A program made the translations under genes and the position numbers. 64,000 bases of DNA. Source: Scolanthus callimorphus. Taxonomy: Eukaryota > Cnidaria > Anthozoa > Actiniaria > Edwardsiidae. Of the stretch, positions 1 through 12,600 are shown one piece after another. The notes below the pieces were generated by a model, which worked only from the letters and a program-made list of their open reading frames with translations, searched no databases and was not told the origin of the DNA. The stretch covers positions 25,999,387 to 26,063,386 of the forward strand of contig CM066918.1 of assembly GCA_033964015.1 (NCBI GenBank), given 5' to 3'. The first letter of the stretch is position 1. Every line of letters starts with the position of its first letter.

Positions 1-49
1 ATGTCCCGCAGTTTTGTCCCACGTGGTTTTAGTGTAACGTCATGCTTTG

Positions 50-240
50 CGTGTGTCATGTGTCTTGGTCATGGCTAGCAGGGATAACTCAGAAGGAGGT
101 GATTAATAATTCATAGGCTTCACGGTAGAACGAACCCACATATGCCATGTTACGCCATGTAGCTTCGTTCTATTGTTTATGCCTATGCATTATATCACCT
201 CCACTGTGGGAACCCCATCTAGCCACGACCATGTGTATTT
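50..240. mobile_element. Small foldback (MITE-like) element
   Basis: The stretch reads roughly as its own reverse complement. The left arm (TCATGGCTAG, GGAGGTGAT, CATAGGC, TAGAACGAA) is mirrored by a right arm ending ATCACCTCC and CTAGCCACGACCATG. No coding potential. It lies in the intron downstream of the last Tg1 exon in the window. Bases 1-49 and 241-449 show nothing else. Confidence 0.5.
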
Positions 241-449
241 GTGTCGGCCATCTTGTCATGTATGAACGCTTATTTTGTTAGTATTTTCGTTTGAGGGCAA
301 GAAAACGCGTACAAGACATTTGAGTGGCTATTTCTTGGAATCAAGTTGGTGGCCACCACAAAAAGTTTTCAAATTATAAAATCAAGTATAAAACTTTGGT
401 TGCAATGCCAATAGCTATCACATCAATAGCCAAGTGACGTTTGACCTAC

Positions 450-668
450 CAAATGATTTACAATTTGGACTCCTGCCTCTGGTCACGCTTCCTGGAATCA
501 GCACACCATTGATGTCCCCACACCAGCATTGTCCAGTAAGGCCATGACACTGTATCTGGTCAAATCCACCATCCACTCGGCATTTGGGGATGAAATACGG
601 AGTGTCGCCGTTTTTCGAAACAGCCGTGTAAGCTGACCGAAGAATGTGTTGGCACCTTGTAAGCGGAG
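450..668 (-). CDS. Tg1 exon 1 (3'-most in window), A-type domain
   Basis: 219 bp, acceptor CTTCAG at 669-674, donor GTAGGT below 450, phase 1-1. It encodes a full thyroglobulin type-1 domain: LTRCQ near residue 7, then PKCRVDGGF, IQCHGLTGQCWC and a final Cys near the end, giving all six cysteines. The Cys3-Cys4 spacing with CWC is the A subtype. CWCGD replaces the usual CWCVD. The neighbouring upstream domain is also A-type, which breaks the alternation seen in most of the array. Confidence 0.88.
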
Positions 669-3600
669 CTGAAGTCAAAACAAAAAGTAGAATGAGAAAT
701 ATTATCTGGCAGATCCTTTCCTTGCTATGGCAGGGGAAAGTATATCTTGTATACTATCTGTGTACCGATGATTGTCTCCTTGATTCAGCAAAAGAGCAGA
801 TTTGGTAAGTGGTAATAGGAGCAAGGATGCATTAAAACATTTATGGGTATACTGGGAAATAAGAACAACTAAATAGCATAATAAATAATAATAATATTAA
901 TAGGCTTTAATATCCATTTTTAAAAATATATATACACAATGAATTACATTGCAACATTCTAAGTGCAACTTGTGTACCATTCAGTACGCAAGAATGGTTT
1001 AGGCTGACGTGCTGCATTTATATACAGCTTCATCTCCAAAGGCTCTAAAAGCGGTTGACATGTATATGATATTTCTCATCCTCAAAAAAGGGTCGGCCTG
1101 CTGATACAGTTTAAAATCTTGTTAGCACTGTTACTTGGGATGGTCGAGGCTCCCGCGTCTCTGTGGTTCTTTGACGTCCCTCTTGTTCCGATTAGTGTAG
1201 TGTTTTCGAGAGACCTACGATTTAACGTCCATTATCCGAGATGGTCAATCATTTGCAGATGTTAGAGCAAAGGCAGTACCTTCTCCTCAATTATATCGAA
1301 AAGACGTCGAGTTTTTGGCCGGCTGGCCATCGAACTCACAACCTCCCGCACAACAGCCCGGCGCTCTACCAACTAAGCTAACAGGGCAGGGGGCCGTTTC
1401 TCGAAACGCCCGAGAATTCTCGGGCCCGAAAAGTTTGTTTTGAAATTTTAATAGATTGATCCCCAAGTTTTTCGTTTTCTTTTCTACCCTGATGGTTTAA
1501 GTAGTCTAGAACTTCCTATCCGTGAATATGTATACTGTTTACGTCTCAAAAAAGAAATTTCCGATTTCATTGAAACCCTCAAATCGAAGAAAAATCACCC
1601 GAAAAGTGTCGGGAGGTCAGTTGCTCCCGAAAACTTTCCATTGTTTTTCACCCGAGTATTTCGGGCGCCCGAAAAGTTCGGTTTAAACTCACGTAATTCT
1701 AAGTACTATAGAATAGAAATAACTACGAAAAGGGAGTTATAGACTATTAAAATCAGCAGGGTAGAAAAGAAAACGAAAATCTTTTTGATAAATCCATAAA
1801 AATTTCAAAACAAAGTTCTCGGGCCCGAGAATTCTCGGGCGTTTCGAGAAACGGGCGCCAGGGCCGGAAATTAAGAAAAAAAAAAACGAGGTCGCCGTTT
1901 TGGACAATAGTTTCAATTTTAAGTCACATTTTACAGACTGTGGATGACAAAATTGCTTACATTTTAGTCGCAAATTAGAAACGTTTAGTCGCAAAAGTGA
2001 CTCTTAGAGGCGCAATTTTCAAGGCGAAGCACCTCTCCACAAGGAGTATGTCCCCTGGCCTCTCTTACCATCTGGTGGGCAGATTATCAGCCCTGCTGTC
2101 CTCAACTTGTCTATTTCTTGGCCTTTCAAGTCCACACACCAGCTCTGACCGTAGGTCATCGCATGTTGTATGTCGTCATAGTTTCCATCAGGTTTACACG
2201 ACGGGATATAGCTACCTAAGGCGAGCGGGGCATACTGGTGTTTGGCCTGCTTGCGTTGGCATGGGGATGAGATGTATCGTGGGGAACCTGTAGAGATGTG
2301 TAATTCAAAGGTAACTGATTTTATTGCACAGATGCGTCGTTCTCGTCTTGTAGAAGCCGTTGATGACTCCATCCTCTTGATATGATATTTAACGAGGAAT
2401 TTTGAGTCAAAATTTGGACTTTTCGTGAAAATTAGGTTGGTGATGCCAGGTCATACCACTCCACCCTCAAATCGGGTACCCAAAACGCATCATCGTTTTG
2501 ACCTTTTCCCTAATAGCCTTAATTTTCTACACAATAAGGAATTATGGTCTGCCGCCACTGAGACAGGATACAGTTGAAAATCGCTTGCCCTGCCATATGA
2601 TCGTACTGCGCATGTGCGAGAATCAAAGCTGTGCATTGATGAGTTCGTGAGTACATTTGTGCAATCGTCTAAGTCGAGCCTGGTGCATGTCAAATGGGAA
2701 TCGAACGGAAGTACCAAAGGGTACATTTGCGAACCGTTTGCAAACTGTGATGAGGTACAAAATTAGATTTGCTATCCGCTCGCTGCGCTTGCTCAGAGCA
2801 ATAATTCAACCACGTCATAGTGTAAACGTCAGCCTATTGTCGCGACTCGTATTGATTGCCCTACCTAGTCTGGTGCAATTGGGTTTTCCAACCTTGACGC
2901 TAATGCTGGTACCCGGGATCTCTCGTCCGCGATCATTTACACAGAAGTAGTGGGAACCCTGTAGCTGGGTATGGTGATAGGTACCAACCGCTGTACACCA
3001 AGGAATGAAGACGTTCGCTCGTGGAGACTTCACTGCTTTCACATACTCCTTCCAGCATGCTGACTTGGAATCTTAACAAATAACACATTTTATTTTAGAA
3101 ACGTCTGGAACTAATAATAATGATAATAATAATTTTACCACCCGAGAAAGTAACGCTAGCATCCTTCCCCAATCCCCTTTCACGTGAGTCGTATTAGAAC
3201 ACTAACGGTAGCCAACATTCGGGGAGAATACGTTTCCAAGTAATTCGCTCGCTGATTTTAGGCTGTATCATCCTCAAAAGGTGCTAAGTTTGATTAATAT
3301 AATAAAAATCACTTACAAGCGAGTCCACATGCGATATGTCCCTTAGTTTTTGTGCCTTTCTTCTCTCTTCCCTCGGTGTCCACACACCAGCAGTAACCAG
3401 TCAGATGGCTGCACTGAATCTCCTCAAACCGACCGTCCATTTTACAGCGTGGAACGTGGCGTGGAGGAGACGACAGGAACTGGATGGCTTCTTGTACGAG
3501 TTGCTGGCAGGGTGTCAAGGAAACTCTAGAGGCTGGAAAGAAAATGAGAGGAACTTTGCGCGATAAAGGAGGAAGCAAGCAAAGAAAGCAGACACCACGA

Positions 3601-6600
3601 GGAGTGAACGACACTGTGAGAAGCTGTCCTGTTAACAAAGCAAGAAAGCAAACTAACAAACAAAAACATATGAAAGACAGACAGACAGACAGACAGTCAA
3701 GTGATACAATGGTACCTCTATTAAGCGGCCACCCTCGGCACCGAGGCAAATGGCCGCTCAATAGAGAAGTACAAGAATAGTCTTTCACTGTTTAATGTCC
3801 GCTGAAACTACTGTAAAAATGCTTCTCAAAGAACCGCCACCGGAAGTTTCAGTTGTATTAGCGGCTTGTAAGCTTGTTTGCTGTTGTTATCAATTGTCAT
3901 GACATTTTGTGTTACCAAAATGGTATTAGGAATCATTCATAGGGTTTTGTGGCCGCTTAATAAAGTTGATAATAGCATTTGGGACCGGAAAATGGTGGCT
4001 GCGTTAATAGAGGTACTAAATACAGTAGTTGAGTGACAAATTGGCCGATTAATAGGTCGCCGATAAATAGAGGCACCACTGTATAAGTATTGAGCTCAAC
4101 CAGGAAGTACGTAGAAACAAAGAGCCACTCACCTAGACGTTCGCAGTCCGGTCTTCCCGAGATGAAGTTCTTCCTTGTACCATGCCTTTCCACACCCCTT
4201 CCATCCACACAATAGCACTGTGCACCATGACATTGTACAGGGAAGAAGGAACCGTCAGGTTTACATTGAGGTTCCAGTAGATTCCGCTTCTCGTACCGAC
4301 GATAGATTTGCAGCTGCCTCTGGCACAGAGTTGGGTCCCGATCTAAATTGTAATTATCAAACAAGGTGATGGAAAATTAAGGAAAAGGGACAAGGGAAAG
4401 GGATCGGGGACCGGAGTCCAGGGCCCGACATTAATTTTTTTTCTAAATAACAAATTCTGGCTCGTTCTGCAGGTACCGGAGCTGACCGGAGCTTAGTTGA
4501 TGTAACTCAATAGAGACAATGGACCCGAGACAAAGGACTCCAAGTAACACAAAGAACGAAGCTAACACAGAATACAATAGTCTCAGGTACCTACAGAAAG
4601 ACCCCAAATTCTAGTCGCCAAATAGTGGAGTTGGTCGCCATGGCATAATATAATTCTGGTTGCCTTCTTTTTCTCCTGAATTAATGCTATTGACAGCAAT
4701 TGTTTTAAAAACATTTGGCGACTACGTTGACATTTTTCCTCGCCAAACCCTAAGCATTACTCCAAACCCTGGTGGAGCCGAGGTCATTGATCATGCGAAG
4801 TTTGATTACCTAGCGAAATTCGAGCGAGTGCGTATTGGCAATAACGCATAAAATATGTGCAGAATGTCCACAAGCGCATCCATGACGTCAAGATTGTCAG
4901 AAGTTGAATGCTACGAAATTAGTTCAATCTTTGACGAAGCTATTCATAATTCTGCGATTTTGATAATTCTGCGAACTCTACACCGACCACAGTTTGGCTT
5001 CCGTCAATCAAACAAGTGAACAGCTCTGGCTGATTTCACGCCGGCTTTGATAGATCTTGTGAACTGATAGGGGCTTGCTAGGCTTTAAAACACAATTTTT
5101 CAATGTAAAATGCAAACTAAACTTAGAAAACATGCGTGGACTTGACTTGAAAGGTTTGATTGACGGAAGCCAAAACACAGTTTGGTGTTCGGAAATGTCA
5201 AGTGGAAGTTCGCAGAATTATGAAAATACGAAGAGTCAACCTAAGTGGAGTGCTCCTATTTTCAATCAGTGGGAAAACTGTTCTAAGCGACTGGGAAACC
5301 ATTTCTATACCATTGCATGCAATTAACTCAGATTGTATATTAAAAGTGTTACTTTTATTTTTTATATGATACTTTTATTTCGTGTTTTGTTTACAAATAT
5401 GCGTACTTGCAGGCAGTACAATGGAAATTTTTATACTTCATTCGACTAAAACCTCGTGCAGTATTTAAAAAATTATCGTTCATTGTACTGCCAGCGCGTA
5501 CGTGATATTTGTAAACAAAACACTGAAAAAAGTATCAGCGCTTAGTATAGTTACAAGGCTACGGGTAGTCCAGTCCCTGAACTCTCCTTCGCGGCTCGTC
5601 GCCGAAAGGAGAGTCCAGAAACCTTTGTATGCGCATGCGCTAGATCTGACGAACTTGGGTTTTTTCGTTAGTGCGCATGATCCAAATACCGCTGTCGAAG
5701 ATTGTTTGTTGAATTTTCGCGGTTACGGTCACAAGGGCGTCCTATCTTGATGGACAAAACTCATATAGCCAACAAACAATTTCAGACAACGGTATTTGGA
5801 TTATGCGCACTAACGAAAAAACCCAAGTTCTTGGTCAGATCTAGCGCATGCGTATACAAGGTTTCTGGACTCTCCTTCGCGGCGACCACAGGAAACAACG
5901 GAGCCGCGAAGGAGAGTTCAGGGACTGGACTAGGCTACGGGGGACACGGTGACAACAGCAACTCACCCACAGGTCTGCGGCAGCGAGGCCTCTCGGTGTT
6001 CACCACTCGTGTCCCGTATATTTCCACGCCATGTGCATTAGCACAAAAGCACGTACCATCACTACACTGAACGGACTCGTATTCACCGTCTGGATCACAG
6101 CGAGGCACGAACACGGGCTTCAACAATTCGCGCAGGACGGATTGATAGTGTTGTTGACAGGGGGTCAGGGTTTGTGCTGTAAGGTAGGAGGGTTGATATC
6201 TTATATTAGTATAAATTACTCAAGTGATTATAAGAAGTTCCGCGCGCTGATTGCTCGAGAGGTTTGTTTTCTGTTGCTACAATCACCTACCGGTGATTAT
6301 AACATCGAAAGGATTGTGAGTGAAAACTAAAAAAAACAAGATTTTTTGTCTAAAAACCTTATGAAGCACTTGAGAAATTATACTAAAACAATAAGTCGCC
6401 TCAGGCTCCGTTTTTACCCGACGATCATCCCCTCCCCCAGGACCTATTTCTTCACTAGTAGATACATACCCGCTGTAGGGCACTTGATGAGCCCTCTGGT
6501 CCGTGTTCCGTGTATATCCTGTCCGTGTTTATTGACGCACCAACACTCGCGCGTAACCTGATTACACTGCACTTCCTCGAAACTCCCGTCCGGTTTACAT

Positions 6601-9600
6601 GTGGGAATGTAGCCTTTATGGTTATGCTGTGGTGATTTCAAGGCTTGCATGATCCGGCGTTGGCATAAGCTAAGGGGCTGCTTGCCTGGCACATAAACAC
6701 AGCATATGATTTTCACAGGTCTCATTGTTCTTATAAAGGTATGGGAGGAGACCTGGCGGAGCTCCTAAAGACGAAGAGTCACCCAGGTGTGGGAGGGTGA
6801 GAATGAAATGGAGCACTGCCAGGTCAGCACAATTAGACGTAAAAGCGCCGTGACCCATACACGGGACCAAGGTCCTTATCACGAATCACGGGAGAAGCGA
6901 AGAAATGATGATTATATTCATGCCTTATATACGCACTAATTAGACCAGTGAGAATAGTTTCTCATTTGGATTAGGAACGACTCATGGTTAGACGTATGTC
7001 CTAGGCCTTACTATAGAATTTTGTTAAAACATCCGTGACAATTCCCAATTCAAGAAACCTGAATGAACCCCTCGTACCTCCTTGGCCACATATCGGAATG
7101 CCAACTCGCTTGTTATATCTCGTGCCCGATATCTCCGTCCCATTTTCGGACACACAGTAACAGTACATAGGTGTGCATTGCATGGGTGCGTAATCACCGT
7201 TCTCCCGGCACCGCGGGACAACGCCCTCAGACGACGGATTCCTCGCGTATGATAGATAGGCTTTCTGGCAGGGCTTCAGATGGCCGCCTGTGGAGTGTAT
7301 TTATTTAACAATTATTCTTTGGGCCCGAATGGGCTATTAATAAACCATAGACAAGAAAGTACGCCATGCAGCTGTAAGCCCGCCTCTTTATTTTAGATCT
7401 TTCGACGGAACCTCCTCAGTGATGAACAACTTGAATACAGAGACTGATTGAAATTATAAAGTAGCAGCGATATACCTTATGATGGGATCCCTTTGTGCAA
7501 ACCACAGGGATCCACCCTATTAAGGTCCAATGGCTCATACGATTTTAGCCTATCATAATGCACAAACACTCAAGATCTGGTCATTTATCGGTTATTTATT
7601 TGGCAGATGTCCCTGTCGATGTCCTTCATTTACCATGATGCAGCGCATGCATTATATTATAGCTGGAATCGAAGTCTCGAAATAACTACCCTGGGTACTA
7701 GAGTCTCAAAGCTTCACTCGTTTACTGAAGGCTCATTTACACGACAGGGATTTTTTGGCAAGGGTCGGATAAAATGTGGTACGGGTACCAAATTTATTGG
7801 CACGGCTCGGCTATATTTGCGCTATGTAAATGGCTTTCCCGTACTGAATTTTGTCAGAGCCAGACCCAAATTTCATACGTGCCGAGACTACGTGCCGAGG
7901 TAGTCCCAGAACCATTTTTATCCGAGCCGTGCCGAGCCGTGCCGTGCTGAGCCGTGTCGTGCCGTGCTGAGCCGTGCCGAGCCGTGCCGAGCCGTGCTGA
8001 GCCGTGCCGAGCCGTGCCGTGCTGAGCCGTGCCGTGCCGAAATGTCCTGTCGTGTGAATGGGACTTGACACGCCAAGCCAGACACCGCTCGTCGCGTCAG
8101 TAAATTATGCCTCTAGTAAACAAGTGAAGTTTGGAGACTCTAACCATTCTAAACACATAACCATCTAAACACAAATACTTGATTCACTGAGTTCCATAAA
8201 AAATATTGTACTTAATTCCAAGTGGATGGAAAGGGATATTTTTCTGACTCATAATTACCAGGGAGCAGCTTTTCATGGTCTACAAACCGGCCAGAAATCT
8301 CCATACAAATCCGGACCAAGGGCTAGTATTAACTCACCGAACACAGGACACTTGACTGGCCCGGATGAACGAGTATTTGGTATCTCATGTCCATTCGGAT
8401 CTACACACCAGCACTCAGACATCTCCCCATGACACTGAACCTCTTCATATCGACCGTCCATTTGACACCTTGGCACGTAACCCCCTGACCACGAGGACAA
8501 TACGGCACCACGGTAGTGACTCTGGCAACGGGACAGGCCGCGCCCTAGAACAACAGGAATTACACTATCTGTTTACATCCTTATCCAACAAGGAGCGAAA
8601 AGGTAGGAGTCTGAGCATGGCTAAGAACGGAGAACTCAACTATAGACACGAAAAAGGTGGCAAATAACCTTCATTCCCGCACTGCGGTCTACCAGCAGAT
8701 ACACTTATCCTTGTTCCAAGGATCTCCTCGCCATCTTCATACACACAGTAACAGAACTCCCCGTAGCACTGAGTCGGATTGAACTGACCGTCACTTGTGC
8801 ACCAGGGCAGACGCCGCGACGCACGAGGACCCAGCAGCTGAGAGACATAACTAGTCCAGCAACGCCCTGCAAATATTGAGTGTGACAAAGAGCCTGTGTC
8901 AGCCGCCATTTTGACAGCATAGCAACATACCAAAGAAAGCAGAGAAAGCATCCATTTCCATCGGCTGATTTAAAGAATATAGAGCAGTTTTCTCGATTGA
9001 ATTTAGTAAATCAAATCTGAAACTTTGTTTTTAGATGTTTATTTAAATATTTCTACGCGTAATTCGTCTTTTAATATCGAACGAAAACAATAACATAGGA
9101 GTGACTGACACGGGCTCTTTAATAAACCCCAACTTTTGCCTCGCGGTTAACCTGCTATAAGTTTTAGAAAGGGTATTAACAACAGAGCTCTTTCGCTTGG
9201 ACGTAATGTTTCCCGTTTCAGATCAAGCGGCATTCTTTTGAATAAGCTTTCCTTGTTTGGGATGCTTCCATTTTCATATATCTGGTGCGTAGCAGAAAAA
9301 GAAAGGAAAAATACTAATGGGAATGCCACGTGATCTGAAATGGGAAAACATACGCCCAAGCGAAAGAGGTCTATTACATTTACATTTTACAGCACCGAAG
9401 TCTGCCGTGGTTTAGGCAAAGGGTATCTTCGAGCGCCCCAAAGATCTTTCTGTGTTTTTCAGCTCTCAGTGTAATTTTACGAGAACCATAGCTGGAAATA
9501 ATTTTTTTCACGTGACTTGACAATGTCCGATCAAATTCCTAGTGTGGTCGGGCATATTTACAAAATGGTCGGACATATCAGAAAATTGGTCGGAAATAAA

Positions 9601-12600
9601 CTTGCAAACCTTAATAATAATAAAAAATAACAAAAAAGGCGGAAAATATCGCTTGTTTATTGCGCTTTTATGAAAATTCTTGCTGATATTGAGTTCGTAC
9701 CTTAATCTACACCATCTCTTGTTGAGTATTTTGAAAAACTGTCTGCAGTAGTGTTTGGAGATAATTAATGGAGAGTTCACATTATTTCTTTGATATTATA
9801 TTCTCAAATGTCACCGCAAACCTTTAAGTTTAAATTTAAGTTTAAGTTTAAAAACAGATAAAAATAACTCGATTGACCGGACATTAGGACCGACCAAATC
9901 ACAATTTTTGTCGGACATTTGTCGATTTTGATCGGACAATATCCGATGACCGGCAGTAACTTCCAGCTCTGGGGAACGGTTGTTACGCAGGCTCAATTTA
10001 GTATCACGAAACTGAAAAAAAAAAAATGATTCGTACAAATCCGCACAATTGATGGCGCAAAACCTACACCTTTTGCGACGCAAGCTGGCTGTCCTTTATT
10101 CCTAGAGCCCTTGATCTCGGTGCCCGTGGCGTTCACACACCAGCACTCTCCTGAGCCTGGTACACACTGTATCTCCTGCCAGCTACCGTCTGGTTTACAC
10201 TGAGGGACAAAAGAGTCTGTCGAGCGAGATAGTCTTTGCGCCTTCTCGCACGGCGTCACGCTCAAATCTGAAAGCCAAATGAACAACAACAAATTCTATG
10301 AGCTGTGACCGTGGTGTGTGTACAGAGGAGATATATGTAAAAAACAAATTGTATGAGCTTTGAACGTGGTGTGAGAACAGAGGAGATTTGTAAATAAAAA
10401 CCTAACGTCACGACGGCTTTTGTTATATATGGATATTGGAGCCACACACCGCATACCTGTGTTTACGCAGTTAGGCTTTCTTCCCAAGGCGTGCACGCGC
10501 GTTCCCGGCACCTGTTTGCCTCTCTTATTAACACAATGGCATTCTCTCCCGTGGCACTGAACCTCCTCGTACTCGCCATCTGACTTGCAGCGAGGTGCGC
10601 GCTGATTCATGGGGCTGTAGCGTCTCTTGAGCGAGTGTTGGTAACGCCGCTGACATGGCGTGAGGACTGCGCCTGGTAAGAGGGAAGAAATTTCAAGTTC
10701 AAGGTTGGTTATTTGCTAAAAAAAAGAGAGAGGAAGTTAAAGCGCATAAAGAAGCGGCGGGCTCACGTTATGAGCGTGAGCAGGTAAGAACCACTGTGTT
10801 ACATGCACATTAATCTACTTTATCTTAGAATTTGAATGTAAATTTGTGGCGTTTCCTCTATATTTGCTGTGCGACTCACTCACTTGAAACCGAGTAAATA
10901 GAGGTCACATCGCGTTTTTCTTGCGATGCTTTCAAACGCGTTTTTCTTGGCGATGTATCAGTCGCGTTTTTCTGGTGATGTTTTCGATCGCGTTTTTCTG
11001 GTGATGTATCAGTCGCGTTTTTCCTGGCGATGTTTTCAGTTGCGTTTTTCTGGTGATGTATATAGTCGCGTTTTTTTTGGCGATTCTTTCAGTCGCGTTT
11101 TTCTGGCGATGTATCAGTCGCGTTTTTCTGGCCATGTATCAGTCGCGTTTTTCTGGTGATGTTTTCAATCGCGTTTTTCTGGCGATGCATAAGTCGCGTT
11201 TTTCCTGGCGATGTTTTCAGTTGCGTTTTTCTGGTGATGTATATAGTCGCGTTTTTTTGGCGATTCTTTCAGTCGCGTTTTTCTGGCGATGTATCAGTCG
11301 CGTTTTTCTGGCCATGTATCAGTCGCGCTTATCTGGCGATGTATCAGTCGCGTTTTTCTGGCGATGTATCAGTTGCGTTTTTTCTGGCGATGGATCAGTC
11401 GCGTTTTTCTGGCCATGTATCAGTCGCGTTTTTCTTGCGATCTTTCAGTCGCACTTTTCTGGCGATGCTTTCAGTCGCGTTTTCAAATAAGTTTCATTAG
11501 GATGACAAAGCACCCACCTCGTGCAGGGCACACAATATTGTCACTTGTCTTAGTACCAGACAACTCTTTTCCCATCCCATCAACACACCAGCAGTCCTTC
11601 CTGGTCTTGTCACACTGGACATCTTGGTATTCTCCGTTCATTTTACACTGGGGGATGTAGGTCGACCCGTCTCGCAAGGCCTGACGATGCTTCTTCTGAC
11701 ACTCTGTCAATCCACCTGCCCAAGACACACCCAAGAAGCAGATATGAACACAGACATCATTGGATTTCACATTCATTTTGAAGCTAAGAAAATAAATGAA
11801 ATGGGCCGCGTCGTGCAAAGAGACCAGAGATAGTTTTCATCATGTTTAGATGCCTTTCCAGAAAGCAGCTATTAATTTGTGTATGTAGGGCGATAGTTAT
11901 GGGTTCCCTGTGGTGCGCGATGTCATTTATATGGGATTTGTAAAGGTTCCCCAGAATGAACGCATTCTCGACGACGCATTCTACAAACGGCTGTTTTTTT
12001 TTCAATTTTCAACTTGCGTTTGCTCTAGCGATATGAGAACTGACACCATGTAACATTGCAAGTTTACTAAAGTGAAGGTTCTACACTAATTCGCGGCCCC
12101 CTTTTTGAAAAGAAAAAACAATCTATCAAAACGCATCTTACCTGCAGTTTCACACTGTGGGTACCCCTCGCTGATATTTATCAGTGTCCGGTATAACCAC
12201 ACCGTGTCACGCATCTTACCTGCAGTTTCACACTGTGGGTACCCCTCGCTGATATTTATCAAAGTGTCCGGTATATTCACACCCGTGTCACGCATCTTAC
12301 CGTCAGTTTCACACTGTGGGTACCCCTCGCTGATATTTATCACGGTGTCTGGTATAACCACACCCGTGTCACGCATCTTACCTGCAGTTTCACACTGTGG
12401 GTACCCCTCGCTGATATTATCACGGTGTCCGGTATAACCACACCCGTGTCAAGCATCTTACCTGCAGTTTCACACTGTGGGTACCCCTCGCTGATATTTA
12501 TCAGTGTCCGGTATAACCACACCCGTGTCACGCATCTTACCTGCAGTTTCACACTGTGGGTACCCCTCGCTGATATTTATCACAGTGTCCGGTATAGCCA

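Noticed and set aside
1325..1388. A tRNA gene
   Set aside because: A- and B-box-like words are present, but the acceptor stem does not close and a non-tRNA body follows; better explained as a SINE.
7811..8071. Minus-strand frame rich in TARLGTA repeats
   Set aside because: 10-bp GC-rich minisatellite; period not a multiple of three.
11053..11660. Long plus-strand open frames (up to 145 residues, MYQSRFSG-type repeats)
   Set aside because: They are the 25-bp minisatellite read in frame; all three frames give similar low-complexity peptides and no start or splice context fits.
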